Assembly (NCBI RefSeq): GCF_001700435.1 | Contig: NZ_LYPC01000027.1 | Location: 380-64,379, forward strand | Length of the DNA stretch: 64,000 nt | Source: Paenibacillus pectinilyticus | Lineage (GTDB): Bacteria; Bacillota; Bacilli; Paenibacillales; NBRC-103111 | Direction of reading: 5' to 3' | In this document: positions 49,886 through 58,425 of the stretch, piece after piece | Layout: each line of letters opens with the position of its first letter | How positions within the stretch are numbered: position 1 is the first letter of the stretch | The notes under the pieces: model-generated | Told to the model about the DNA's origin: nothing | What the model saw: the letters and a program-made list of their open reading frames with translations, nothing else | Database searches by the model: none | Program-made: the position numbers and the translations under genes

Positions 49886-49937
49886 ATAGACCGATTCAAG
49901 CTCATGATAGGTGAGTAGATGAATCGGTCTTTTATTT
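49886..49937 (+). terminator. intrinsic terminator after the GerPF-like gene
   Basis: AGACCGATTCA (49888-49898) pairs with TGAATCGGTCT (49920-49930) and is followed by TTTATTTTT. Confidence 0.88.
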
Positions 49938-49950
49938 TTGGAGAAGCCTA

Positions 49951-49980
49951 TTGACAGGGGCAAGTCAGTATCATTATTAT
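49951..49980 (+). promoter_or_regulatory. sigma-A promoter of the zinc efflux operon
   Basis: A perfect TTGACA (49951-49956) and TATTAT (49975-49980) are 18 bp apart, directly upstream of the operator-like dyad. Confidence 0.7.
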
Positions 49981-49983
49981 TAA

Positions 49984-50006
49984 CATATGAGCAATCATTC
50001 ATATAT
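49984..50006. promoter_or_regulatory. CzrA/SmtB-type operator
   Basis: ATATGAGCAATCATTCATAT is an ATATGA-n8-TCATAT dyad, the known layout of operators for zinc-sensing ArsR-family repressors such as CzrA and SmtB. It covers the expected transcription start and precedes the exporter gene; the repressor is encoded at the end of the same operon, so autoregulation is likely. Confidence 0.7.
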
Positions 50007-50070
50007 GTATTGAACTACTTTATTGCGGTCGCATCCTGCGATGCAACGTGTCAGCTAGGGAGGGAATGCC

Positions 50071-51117
50071 ATGCATCAGCATGATTCGGAAAAATCAAAC
50101 GCATGCGAACATCACCACGGGGATGAGAAACAGGGTCATGATCATGCCCATAAGGGCCAGGATCATCAACATGATCATCAGCATTCGCAACACGATCATC
50201 ATCATGGTCACGGGCACCACCATCACGGTCATGGACATCATCATGGGCATGCAGGAAATAAACAAGGACTTCTCATTGCGCTACTCATAACGGCAGGGAT
50301 CATGGTACTTGAATTTGTTGGCGGTTTGTGGACAAACAGCTTGGCATTGCTATCTGACTCTGGCCATATGCTAAGTGACGCAGGTTCATTGGCCTTAAGT
50401 CTCCTTGCATTCTGGTTTGCGGCGAAGCCGAAGTCAGCACGATTGACCTTCGGATTTCATCGATTTGAAATATTAGCAGCACTCTTTAATGCCGTGACAC
50501 TCTTCGTCATAGCAGGGCTTATTATATGGGAAGCCATTTTACGATTCCTTCATCCGTCAACCGTTGCCAGCGGATCTATGATGCTGATTGCTAGTGTAGG
50601 GCTTTTGGCCAATTTAATTAGTGCCTGGTCCCTCATGCGTAAAGGAGATGTGCACGGCAATCTCAATTTGCGCAGCGCCTATATGCATATCTTAGGAGAT
50701 GCTTTAGGCTCAGTGGGGGCCATTGTAGCAGGCGCTGTGATGCTTCTCTTCGGGTGGTACACGGCAGATCCTATCATCAGTATCATCGTGTCTCTTCTTA
50801 TTTTAAAAGGTGCTTGGGGCATCTTGAAATCGACCTTGCACATCTTGATGGAAGGTACGCCGAGTGCGATTTCACTTGCGTCTGTTCAGAACGTTTTGGA
50901 GGGACTAGAAGGTGTCGTGGATGTGCATGATTTGCATGTGTGGACAATTACATCCGGTATCGATTCGTTGAGCTGTCATTTACGGATTGCCGATACGCAA
51001 GATAGTCAAGCGGTTCTTCAACAAGCACTAACGTCGATTGAGAAGACATTTGGCATCACGCATGCGACGATTCAAATTGAGAAATCTACAATCAACCACG
51101 GTGCTCTACCCGTGTAA
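50071..51117 (+). CDS. cation diffusion facilitator, zinc exporter (CzcD/ZitB-like)
   Basis: A 348-aa protein. Residues 1-~68 are extremely His-rich (HHHGHGHHHHGHGHHHGH), a likely cytoplasmic zinc-binding segment. Six TM segments follow, with the metal-site motifs SDSGHMLSDAGSLALSL and NLRSAYMHILGDALGSVGAIV (HxxxD), then a C-terminal cytoplasmic domain (LEGLEGVVDVHDLHVWTITSGIDSLSCHLRI). AGGGAGG lies before the ATG. Exports zinc or similar ions using the proton gradient; paired with an ArsR-type repressor gene 28 nt downstream. Confidence 0.94.
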   Translation: MHQHDSEKSNACEHHHGDEKQGHDHAHKGQDHQHDHQHSQHDHHHGHGHHHHGHGHHHGHAGNKQGLLIALLITAGIMVLEFVGGLWTNSLALLSDSGHMLSDAGSLALSLLAFWFAAKPKSARLTFGFHRFEILAALFNAVTLFVIAGLIIWEAILRFLHPSTVASGSMMLIASVGLLANLISAWSLMRKGDVHGNLNLRSAYMHILGDALGSVGAIVAGAVMLLFGWYTADPIISIIVSLLILKGAWGILKSTLHILMEGTPSAISLASVQNVLEGLEGVVDVHDLHVWTITSGIDSLSCHLRIADTQDSQAVLQQALTSIEKTFGITHATIQIEKSTINHGALPV

Positions 51118-51145
51118 TTAGCATGTGATGATCGGAGGGTTAACG

Positions 51146-51520
51146 ATGGACAAAGGATTGCTAGACGCGAGGCCAGCTATTGAAGAATGCGACTGTCAGC
51201 TTGCAGAAAGATCTTCGACAGAGCACCAGAACGAACTAACCGATGCCCAAGCAGTTGGGATTGCAGAAATCTTCAAAGCTTTAGGAGATCCAACCCGTGT
51301 TAAAATCATCAACTTCTTGCTCGGGAAGGAGCTCTGTGTGCATGATATTGCAACTAGAATTAGTATGGAGCAATCGGCTGTTTCCCATCAATTACGGTAT
51401 TTAAGGGATTTGCATATCGTCAAAAGACGTAAAGAAGGCAAAACCGTGTATTACGCTTTAGACGATGAACACATTGAGCAGATTTTCGTACAGACGATGG
51501 GCCATCTGGGGCATAGATAA
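51146..51520 (+). CDS. ArsR/SmtB-family metal-responsive repressor
   Basis: A 124-aa winged-helix protein. EIFKALGDPTRVKIINFLLGKELCVHDIATRISMEQSAVSHQLRYLRDLHIVKRRKEGKTVYYALDDEHIEQIFVQTMGHLGH has the recognition helix (SAVSHQLRYL) and a C-terminal helix with Asp, His and His in the positions of the alpha-5 zinc site of SmtB/CzrA. An N-terminal CDC pair may form an extra site. ATG 51146 has GGAGG 8 nt upstream. It should repress the exporter operon without zinc. Confidence 0.92.
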   Translation: MDKGLLDARPAIEECDCQLAERSSTEHQNELTDAQAVGIAEIFKALGDPTRVKIINFLLGKELCVHDIATRISMEQSAVSHQLRYLRDLHIVKRRKEGKTVYYALDDEHIEQIFVQTMGHLGHR

Positions 51521-51530
51521 CACAACACAA

Positions 51531-51579
51531 AGAAAACCTGAAGAGCGGGATGACTTTCACCCCAATCTCAGGTTTTTTA
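51531..51579. terminator. bidirectional terminator between the zinc and yheC/D operons
   Basis: AAAACCTGA (51533-51541) and TCAGGTTTT (51568-51576) enclose an inner GGG/CCC stem, followed by T residues; the A run on the left serves the minus-strand operon. Confidence 0.88.
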
Positions 51580-51582
51580 GTT

Positions 51583-52692
51583 TTAATCGATCATCTCATC
51601 CGTGCTTTTATTTTTTTGCTTCAGCATCCAAAGGGCATATTCAAGCGGTCTGGTCACGGCCTTTTGGTACGTGCTGTTCTGGCCGATTCTGCGGAAAACT
51701 TCTCGCGACGGTTTCGGATTCACTTCAAGAAGCCACACATTTCCTTTGGGATCGACGGCGATGTCCATGCCCAATTCACACAGCTTACCGAACTTAACTT
51801 CTAAATAGTCAGCAAGCTTATAAGCGAAATTGTTCATTTCTTCTTTAATATCCTCTATTTTCGCCGATGAGTTAAAACGAAATCCTAAGAGTCGGTCTTG
51901 GGTGATCGCGATTCCACCGCCGTGCAGGTTGGAGGTAATACTGCGATGGGGGCCAATTCGCCCTGCACAGCCGGTCACTTCCCATTCTCCTTGACCATTC
52001 TTTTGAATAAGCAAACGATAATCATGCACACGGCCATCGCTTAATGTTAAATGAATGCCTTGCTGCACGACATAGTCTGGGCTCAGATTCAGGGTATGGA
52101 GCTTAATCGAAAGCTGACTTTCGTTGGCGCGGAAAGGTGCGATGATCGATCGTGATTGATTTCTTCCTTGCAAAAGATAAAGATCACGAGAGAGCTGCTC
52201 GATGCGCAGAATCCCCCTTCCACCTGTGCCATTTTTCGGTTTTACATAGATGAGTTTATATTTTTTTAGGAACTTCATGAGCTCTTGAACGGTACTGAAG
52301 CGGACGGTTGCAGGCAAATAGGGACGAATCGTCGCGCTTTGTGAAAGGATTTGGTGCATTGCCCATTTATTGGCCAGTGGTTTGCTGAGATAGATGAGTT
52401 TCGAATGTCGATTACGAAAAGCTTTGAGCATTTGATAATTCGCCGCGGCTTTATAACGGCACCGATCGTAAATAATGGGCGGGAAAGATGTAGACTTTCG
52501 CAACCATCTTCCGCGCTCAGAATCATAGGTGAGTGTTCGTACTGAATTTCCCTGTACATCCGATGGGGTGAACACTTCGACTTGCACACCGAGTTTTTGC
52601 CCTTCCTTGCTCAATCGTTTGAAATACGCAAGTTCTTCTAATCTTGATTTGCTTATATAAATAGCGAGTACGCCTAGTCGTTCTTGAGCCAA
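51583..52692 (-). CDS. yheC: YheC/YheD-family ATP-grasp protein, short form (fifth of five)
   Basis: A 369-aa ATP-grasp protein of the spore-coat-associated YheC/YheD family. Family motifs: PIIYDRCRYKAA, IYVKPKNGTGGRGILRIEQ (ATP-binding loop), YVVQQGIHLTLSDGRVHDYRLLIQKNGQGEW, LHGGGIAIT, and GMDIAVDPKGNVWLLEVNPKPSREVF (Mg-binding E and N). TTG start with AAGGTG 7 nt upstream. Last gene of the five-gene array, 6 nt after the previous one, and followed by a terminator. Reaction unknown; ATP-grasp enzymes usually make amide bonds. Confidence 0.9.
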   Translation of the reverse strand: MAQERLGVLAIYISKSRLEELAYFKRLSKEGQKLGVQVEVFTPSDVQGNSVRTLTYDSERGRWLRKSTSFPPIIYDRCRYKAAANYQMLKAFRNRHSKLIYLSKPLANKWAMHQILSQSATIRPYLPATVRFSTVQELMKFLKKYKLIYVKPKNGTGGRGILRIEQLSRDLYLLQGRNQSRSIIAPFRANESQLSIKLHTLNLSPDYVVQQGIHLTLSDGRVHDYRLLIQKNGQGEWEVTGCAGRIGPHRSITSNLHGGGIAITQDRLLGFRFNSSAKIEDIKEEMNNFAYKLADYLEVKFGKLCELGMDIAVDPKGNVWLLEVNPKPSREVFRRIGQNSTYQKAVTRPLEYALWMLKQKNKSTDEMID

Positions 52693-52698
52693 GCATAA

Positions 52699-53826
52699 TC
52701 ACCTTCTTCTCCGATTATTAATCAAATGCAGACTGTATAGAATTATGCGATCTAACGATTTTCGACGAATTCGGGGTTCATCGAATTTCATTGGCTTGGA
52801 ATTGGCTTCAAAAAACCAGATGTGTCCAGAGGTGTCAACACCGATATCCATGGACATTTCGCCAAGAGGACTGCCGGAGGATTTCTCTATTTGAGTAGCA
52901 AGGGTGACTACGGCTTTGCGAACGCGTTGCAGAATGTTTTTGGCTTCCTTGGAACCGAAAGCGTGTGTCAGCAGTTTTTGAGGCTCATCGATCGAGCCGC
53001 CGCGGGGCACATGTGTGGTTATACTTAATTTGCCAGCTACACGTGCGCCAATGCCGGATACGCTCCAATTTCCCTTGGAGGTTTTCTGGATTAATGCACG
53101 CAGATCATAGGCTCTATCTTTATACCTGGTTAAGGCAATGCCTTGCTGCACGATATAATCATGGGATCCCCGATGGCGATTCCATTCATTCCAAAGTTCA
53201 TCCATGGAGTTATGGTAGCTGTATACCATTTTCTTGTCTTCTTGACGACTTAGACGAAATTGCCCGGAACTGGTTTTAGGTTGAACCTGATCAATTCGCA
53301 TGATCCCCTTGCCTGCTTTTCCCTTTACTGGTTTCAGGTAGAGAACAGGGTGCTTTTGCGATAACTTCGTAATATCACTTGCTTCGGTTAATTGCAGTGT
53401 ATCAGGCATGTAAGGTTTGCTTTCTTTCGCATTATTTAACCAGCTGAATAATGTCCATTTGTTGAAAAAAGAAGGGTTAAATAGATGCACACTGGTGCTG
53501 CGTTTACAAGCCTGAATCGTTTGTTGGACCTCGGGTCTCATTTCCATTTTACGGTAGGGAATTCGGTTATAGACAACCTGAGGAGCGGGAACGAGTTCCC
53601 TGCTCCATTTCTTGGCTGCGTGATGATAGCGATATCCATAGAGCTCTGAGCTCGATAGACTGAAGTCCTTCGTTGTTACGACATAGACGTCGAGACCGTA
53701 GCGCTCACCTGTCGCGATTAAGTCTAGAAAATTGTCCAAATTACCTCGAAATACACGTGAGCTGTCTTTGACGGTGAGGATCGCAAGCGTTGGCCTATGT
53801 CCTTTCTCATGAAGGGTCAAACTCAT
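52699..53826 (-). CDS. yheC: YheC/YheD-family ATP-grasp protein, short form (fourth of five)
   Basis: A 375-aa paralogue of the neighbouring genes: QVVYNRIPYRKMEMR, LYLKPVKGKAGKGIMRIDQ, YIVQQGIALTRYKDRAYDLRALIQKTSKGNW, PRGGSIDEP and LGEMSMDIGVDTSGHIWFFEANSKPMKFDEP. Its ATG overlaps the stop of the upstream long-form gene (TAATG). The leader AGGAGGGAAACCTAATGAG is nearly identical to the leader of that upstream gene, a sign of tandem duplication. Confidence 0.9.
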   Translation of the reverse strand: MSLTLHEKGHRPTLAILTVKDSSRVFRGNLDNFLDLIATGERYGLDVYVVTTKDFSLSSSELYGYRYHHAAKKWSRELVPAPQVVYNRIPYRKMEMRPEVQQTIQACKRSTSVHLFNPSFFNKWTLFSWLNNAKESKPYMPDTLQLTEASDITKLSQKHPVLYLKPVKGKAGKGIMRIDQVQPKTSSGQFRLSRQEDKKMVYSYHNSMDELWNEWNRHRGSHDYIVQQGIALTRYKDRAYDLRALIQKTSKGNWSVSGIGARVAGKLSITTHVPRGGSIDEPQKLLTHAFGSKEAKNILQRVRKAVVTLATQIEKSSGSPLGEMSMDIGVDTSGHIWFFEANSKPMKFDEPRIRRKSLDRIILYSLHLINNRRRR

Positions 53827-53840
53827 TAGGTTTCCCTCCT
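53816..53840 (-). repeat. 25-bp duplicated translation-start region, copy 1
   Basis: The plus-strand block GTCAAACTCATTAGGTTTCC plus CTCCT contains the ribosome binding site and first codons of the fourth yheC/D gene. It matches 55180-55204 at 24 of 25 positions (T or A at one site), far more than the flanking coding sequences match. Confidence 0.9.
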
Positions 53841-55190
53841 AGAGCGGAAGCGGCTCAAATAAAGGCAGTGTTCATAAACGCTTTGTATGGTGGCATAATC
53901 GCCATCTTTAAGCGAAGGGTGCTTGAAAATCGATCGTCCTGGTTTGGCGTTCGCTTCGAACATCCACACCTTCTCATTCTGATCAATCCCAATATCAAAG
54001 CCTAATTCCCCAAGCAAATGATCATAATTTTTCTCAATGCCTTCAGCCAGCTTAATGGCTGTGTCTTTGGCATTGTCAAGAATGGACTCCGCACGAGTGC
54101 CATAAACGTGGCGCAATACTTGTTCTGGAGTCAGCAGTTGACCGCCATTACGGATATGCGTAGTTACACTGCCTTTTCCGGATTTCTTGGCGCCAATGGC
54201 AGCAACAATCCATTGGTTATTACCGTTTTTTGTTAAATGAAAGCGGAAATCGATAGGACAATTATCAATTTCAATGAGTCGAATGCCTTGTTGGGCTACG
54301 TAGTTGGTAAGGCGGCCCCGCCCCGTACCCAACATTTGCATCAGCCCTTCAAATTTGGAGAAACGAATCAAGACATTCTTGCTTCCTTTCCGATAACGGA
54401 CGAAATAACCTCGCTTCGGATTGTAGGTTACGCGATAAATGCCGATGCCTAAGCTTCCAGCGGTGGGTTTCAAGTAGATAAATTTATGTTTATCTAACAT
54501 TTCTTTGAGCTGTTCCGCTGAAGGATTGATGCGGGACTCAGGGACAAAACGAAAGGCATCGTCGCCGTCTAACATTTTATAAACATCCCATTTGTCGAAG
54601 AAGCTCCAATTAAAGAGGGGGATGCCTCGGCGTACGAACCGATTTTTGAAGCTCTCCATACTCGCTGATTTATCCGCCGCACGGCTCGAAAGCCGATTGT
54701 ATATGACATCAGGCAGCGGGAACGTTTTGCGTATCCAACCCCCGCCTTCTTTAGGGACCATACCGATGACGGTTTCTTGCACCCAGTTTACACTCCTGGG
54801 AGAGAATGCGAAGGAAAAGGAACGGCTTGAACCTGTATTAATGACTTGGCGAATGAAGCCGGTCTTGCTGCCGAAAGGCGAGGTGCCATTCTCGATATTG
54901 GTAAGAACTCCAATAAGCGGACCAATACGAAGCTCTTTATTGCTGGTATTAGCAACTAACACATTCCCTGTGCGAGGAATACGTAAGGAGGCCATTAAGG
55001 AAAGCGGGATGTACATATGCTGACCACTTTTTTTGATCAGACGGACCGGTAACGTAGTACTTTTACTCCCAACCCTTACAGTAATGGTTTTAGTCCCGGT
55101 TAACCGTAAAGCTTTGGCGAGATCACTCGTTAAGTAGACCGATCTATCTGTTCGTTGTACGGCGTGGAGCATACACGATGTCAAACTCAT
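53826..55190 (-). CDS. yheD: YheC/YheD-family ATP-grasp protein, long form (third of five)
   Basis: A 454-aa protein. An extra N-terminal domain of about 100 residues (SVYLTSDLAKALRLTGTKTITVRVGSKSTTLPVRLIKKSGQHMYIPLSLMASLRI, then RIGPLIGVLTN) precedes the ATP-grasp core: DVIYNRLSSRAAD, IYLKPTAGSLGIGIYRVTY, YVAQQGIRLIEIDNCPIDFRFHLTKNGNNQW, LLGELGFDIGIDQNEKVWMFEANAKPGRSIF. Length equals that recalled for Bacillus YheD (453). ATG with AGGAGGG; 103 nt separate it from the previous gene. Confidence 0.9.
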   Translation of the reverse strand: MSLTSCMLHAVQRTDRSVYLTSDLAKALRLTGTKTITVRVGSKSTTLPVRLIKKSGQHMYIPLSLMASLRIPRTGNVLVANTSNKELRIGPLIGVLTNIENGTSPFGSKTGFIRQVINTGSSRSFSFAFSPRSVNWVQETVIGMVPKEGGGWIRKTFPLPDVIYNRLSSRAADKSASMESFKNRFVRRGIPLFNWSFFDKWDVYKMLDGDDAFRFVPESRINPSAEQLKEMLDKHKFIYLKPTAGSLGIGIYRVTYNPKRGYFVRYRKGSKNVLIRFSKFEGLMQMLGTGRGRLTNYVAQQGIRLIEIDNCPIDFRFHLTKNGNNQWIVAAIGAKKSGKGSVTTHIRNGGQLLTPEQVLRHVYGTRAESILDNAKDTAIKLAEGIEKNYDHLLGELGFDIGIDQNEKVWMFEANAKPGRSIFKHPSLKDGDYATIQSVYEHCLYLSRFRSRRET

Positions 55191-55204
55191 TAGGTTACCC
55201 TCCT
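55180..55204 (-). repeat. 25-bp duplicated translation-start region, copy 2
   Basis: GTCAAACTCATTAGGTTACC plus CTCCT, covering the start of the third yheC/D gene; second copy of the block at 53816. Confidence 0.9.
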
Positions 55205-55293
55205 AAACTTGTTGCCCTACGGGCTTTCCGTGTCTAAAAAGACAGAGATGATCTTCTGCCTTATGAGCACGATCAAACAAAGCTTAGCTGGCT

Positions 55294-56406
55294 TCAGCTC
55301 AGTTGTTTGTTAAGCAAAAATCCTGCGTAGTGGATCGGATTTGTAATTGATTTCATACGTGCTCGCTCATTATGCAAACGGGCAAAAACCGTCCTGCCCG
55401 GCTTGGAATTCACTTCAAGAATCCACACATGTCCACTGGTATCAATGCCCAGATCGATACCTAGCTCAACAAGACGACCATGAGAGGCCTCGAGCAATGT
55501 AGGAATGTGCTTCGAAAGTGTCGCAATCGTGTCTAACAGCTGTTGTGATTTCGTCTCCCCAAATTCTCTCGCGAGAAAATCAGTGACATCCTCGGCAGTG
55601 CCTCCCCCATGCAGGTTGGAGGTGATACTTCCAGGTTTACCAATACGAACGGCCATGCCCGTATGTTCCCAATATCCGCGGCCATTTTTTTGTACCAAAG
55701 ATCGTACATCATAAGCCATGCCATTCAACGAATGGAGATGTAAGTATTCTTGAAGAAGATATGGGCGTGTGCCAATGAGGTTCTTCAGCCACTGCCAACA
55801 AGAATCCCAATCCATAAAATCACGGGCAATGGGATGGTTGGATCCATCCCGTCCTTGAACTTGAAACAAAAGCCCCTCTTTGTGTACGTGAAGCGCGCCT
55901 CTTCCTTGGCTGCCCCCTTGCGGCTTCAAGAAAGCGTCTGTTCGGTTATGCAGCCACGCTTCTAATTGGCGTTTGTTCCGAAGTCGATTGGTTTCGGGCA
56001 AGTAAGGCTGCAGGTCTGCATCCCTCTGTAAAATCTGACCGACTTCCCACTTTCCGCCTAACCCGTAGCCAAGGAATCGAATGTGAGGCTTCTCGCGCAG
56101 CTTGCGAACAAGAGATTGATACATCAGATAGCTCTGTTTGTTGGAAAAGAAACAGCGATCATAGATGAGCGAAGGAAGTGGAAACAGCTTGGCGATCCAT
56201 GTTTGTGTCTCTCGCTCGTACATGTATCCTCTGACCATGTCTTGTTCCCAGTTGATACGATTTGGCGAGAAAACAATTACATCCATCCCCTCGTTACTGC
56301 CGTGGTAACTGAGATTCTGATAGAAATTCGAGTTGGCAAAAGGAAGTTCTCGATTCAGTTCGGTTACCATGATGCCTAACGAAGGGCGTTGTGTTCGCAA
56401 TCGCAT
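55294..56406 (-). CDS. yheC: YheC/YheD-family ATP-grasp protein, short form (second of five)
   Basis: A 370-aa member with SLIYDRCFFSNKQ, AFLKPQGGSQGRGALHVHK, YLLQEYLHLHSLNGMAYDVRSLVQKNGRGYW, LHGGGTAEDV and VELGIDLGIDTSGHVWILEVNSKPGRTVF. YLLQEYL replaces the YxxQQGI seen in the other four. GAGGTG lies before the ATG, 8 nt after the upstream long-form gene, so the two are one transcript. Probably part of coat or cortex maturation, as assumed for the family. Confidence 0.9.
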   Translation of the reverse strand: MRLRTQRPSLGIMVTELNRELPFANSNFYQNLSYHGSNEGMDVIVFSPNRINWEQDMVRGYMYERETQTWIAKLFPLPSLIYDRCFFSNKQSYLMYQSLVRKLREKPHIRFLGYGLGGKWEVGQILQRDADLQPYLPETNRLRNKRQLEAWLHNRTDAFLKPQGGSQGRGALHVHKEGLLFQVQGRDGSNHPIARDFMDWDSCWQWLKNLIGTRPYLLQEYLHLHSLNGMAYDVRSLVQKNGRGYWEHTGMAVRIGKPGSITSNLHGGGTAEDVTDFLAREFGETKSQQLLDTIATLSKHIPTLLEASHGRLVELGIDLGIDTSGHVWILEVNSKPGRTVFARLHNERARMKSITNPIHYAGFLLNKQLS

Positions 56407-56414
56407 GTTTCACC

Positions 56415-57803
56415 TCAATGCTTCGCTAAAAAACGAGCGTATTTGACCAACGTTCGAACAGAGGGTCTAATTTTATTTTTATTCGTGTCGGTGTTCAGCG
56501 CAGTATTATCATCTTTAGATGGCTTGGAGTTGACTTCCAGCAGCCATACGCGGCCTGAACGATCCACGGCAAGATCGATGCCTAGTTCACCGAAATGACT
56601 AGGGATTTGAGTCTCGATTCCTTTGGCGATATCCAGGGAGGCTTTACGTAATCGTTGTTTAATCGAGTTGCGGGTCGCTGTGGAAAATCCAGCTTTGGCT
56701 AAAGCGGCAGGTACCGTTGATAGTGAGCCGCCACGGGCGAGGTTAGAGACAAAGTGCTGCGCACCTGCAATTCGGCCCACGATCGATGTGATCTCCCATT
56801 TTCCGGTTTCCCCTCGCTGCACGAGTGCCCGGAAATCAATCGGATTGCCGTCTGTGGTGATGAGATCGAGTCCTTGTTGGATTTGAAAACGCTGCGTTTT
56901 GAGCTTGCCGGAAATGGACTGAAAGGTGGCTAGAAGAGAAGGGAATGTCTGTTTACGGACACCGGCGAGACTTGTGGAGTGAGCGGTATACGCTTCTCCG
57001 CCGCCTTCTCTGCGAATACGAATAATGCCATTGCCAAGACTTCCGGTAATCGGTTTAAGGAAGAGAACACTATGGCGGGAAGCCATCGATTTCAGCATTT
57101 GAAAGTTTTTGAACAGGTAAGACTCTGGTAAATAGGTATGCAAGGAGCTTTCTTTGCGCAGAGCCTCGAAGACTTCGGTTTTATTCAAATACTTTTCATT
57201 GAAAATTTCCGTCCCATAGCGGGTTTTGACGTCCTTCATGAATTGTTGAACATTAGCCATGTTCTCGTACTTCCGTGAAGTGAGCCGGTTGTAAATTACG
57301 TTCGGAATCGGGAACGTTGATTTGATCCAAGAGCCATTCGCATACGAATATGCAGCAATTGAGGTAGCGTTAGGGCGCATTTCCCGTGGCGGGAAGAAAC
57401 ACACACTTGCCCCAATTTGTTCACAAGCGTTGGTCAGTTCTTTACAAAACGTAGTGATCGCGCCGAAAGGGCGGCTTGGTGAACTCGTATTAACGCGGCT
57501 GATCATGACGCCAATCAACGGTCCAATCGACATGATATTCGAAGTGGGCTTATAGTGGAGATTAAGCCGTGCCCCTTGTTGAAGACCGATCTTAGATGCA
57601 AGTGAAGGGTCGAGACGGAGGCTATTCGATACAGCAGCGGTGACCACTTTGACATCCTGTTTAGATGAGCCGAATCGCATGGTGATCATTTGATTGGACG
57701 GAACTTTCCATTTTCTTGCAATGGCTTCACTTAGAACAACGGTCCGATCATCCAAATAGATGCTGGTGCTTTGAATGGATACGCCAACTTTCGTTCTGGT
57801 CAA
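56415..57803 (-). CDS. yheD: YheC/YheD-family ATP-grasp protein, long form (first of five)
   Basis: A 462-aa long-form protein: N-terminal domain (SIYLDDRTVVLSEAIARKWKVPSNQMITMRFGSSKQDVKVV, then SIGPLIGVMISRVN), then the ATP-grasp core with NVIYNRLTSRKYENM, LFLKPITGSLGNGIIRIRR, FQIQQGLDLITTDGNPIDFRALVQRGETGKW, ARGGSLSTV and HFGELGIDLAVDRSGRVWLLEVNSKPSKDDN. TTG start with GGAG 9 nt upstream. Leads the array, so the operon promoter should lie in 57804-58020; I could not fix a sigma-E or sigma-K site there. Confidence 0.9.
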   Translation of the reverse strand: MTRTKVGVSIQSTSIYLDDRTVVLSEAIARKWKVPSNQMITMRFGSSKQDVKVVTAAVSNSLRLDPSLASKIGLQQGARLNLHYKPTSNIMSIGPLIGVMISRVNTSSPSRPFGAITTFCKELTNACEQIGASVCFFPPREMRPNATSIAAYSYANGSWIKSTFPIPNVIYNRLTSRKYENMANVQQFMKDVKTRYGTEIFNEKYLNKTEVFEALRKESSLHTYLPESYLFKNFQMLKSMASRHSVLFLKPITGSLGNGIIRIRREGGGEAYTAHSTSLAGVRKQTFPSLLATFQSISGKLKTQRFQIQQGLDLITTDGNPIDFRALVQRGETGKWEITSIVGRIAGAQHFVSNLARGGSLSTVPAALAKAGFSTATRNSIKQRLRKASLDIAKGIETQIPSHFGELGIDLAVDRSGRVWLLEVNSKPSKDDNTALNTDTNKNKIRPSVRTLVKYARFLAKH

Positions 57804-58039
57804 TAGTGAACACTCCTTCCAGCATCACAAATGGCAAAGGCTGTTTAAGCAAAGTAAACTACTCCATCATATGAGGACATATTTCCCTTGGTGCCTAGGC
57901 TTCTGAAGGAAAGCGCCCATTCTTCAAACATACTTCAGGGAGTATTCAGCTACTTTTTAGGCATTACTCAGGATTTTAATGACATTAAGACGTATAATTA
58001 GCTTAGGTTTATAGGTGTTGACGCTGGGAGGGAATAAGA

Positions 58040-58399
58040 ATGAGGGCATCCTCCAAATGGACAAAATGGCAAATTGGATTGGTTAGCGCAATGATAGTGG
58101 TCTATTTATTTCAGGAAGTGAAACAAAGTCCAGAATTTCTATCCGCCGTTCGTGAGGCTTCTACGACCAAAGAGAATGTGACGGCGAGCGTGACTCCCCA
58201 AATAACGGACTCTCGCTCCTCAGAAAGGCAATTCGACAGAAATTCAAGTGATAGGATGGATCGGAGAGGCAGTAGTCGAGAACGACTCTACCCATCGGGA
58301 GATGCTTCAGGAACGTTGAATCAGAACCAGAATCAGAACTCGACACAGAATCAAACCCAGAATCAGACACAGACGCATACGAGAAGTCACGCATCTTAA
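58040..58399 (+). CDS. single-pass exported protein with Gln/Asn/Thr-rich tail, 119 aa
   Basis: Residues ~10-26 form a TM or uncleaved signal (WQIGLVSAMIVVYLFQEV). The rest is polar, Ser/Arg-rich, and ends in a low-complexity tract of Asn, Gln and Thr (NQNQNQNSTQNQTQNQTQTHT). GGGAGGG precedes the ATG. It lies 26 nt before apbE and should be cotranscribed. The stretch SGDASGTL has a faint likeness to the flavinylation motif D-x-(S/T)-G-A-T used by ApbE, but lacks the Ala. No family recognised. Confidence 0.7.
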   Translation: MRASSKWTKWQIGLVSAMIVVYLFQEVKQSPEFLSAVREASTTKENVTASVTPQITDSRSSERQFDRNSSDRMDRRGSSRERLYPSGDASGTLNQNQNQNSTQNQTQNQTQTHTRSHAS

Positions 58400-58425
58400 C
58401 TTTATTTGATAGGAGAGGAAGGCCT

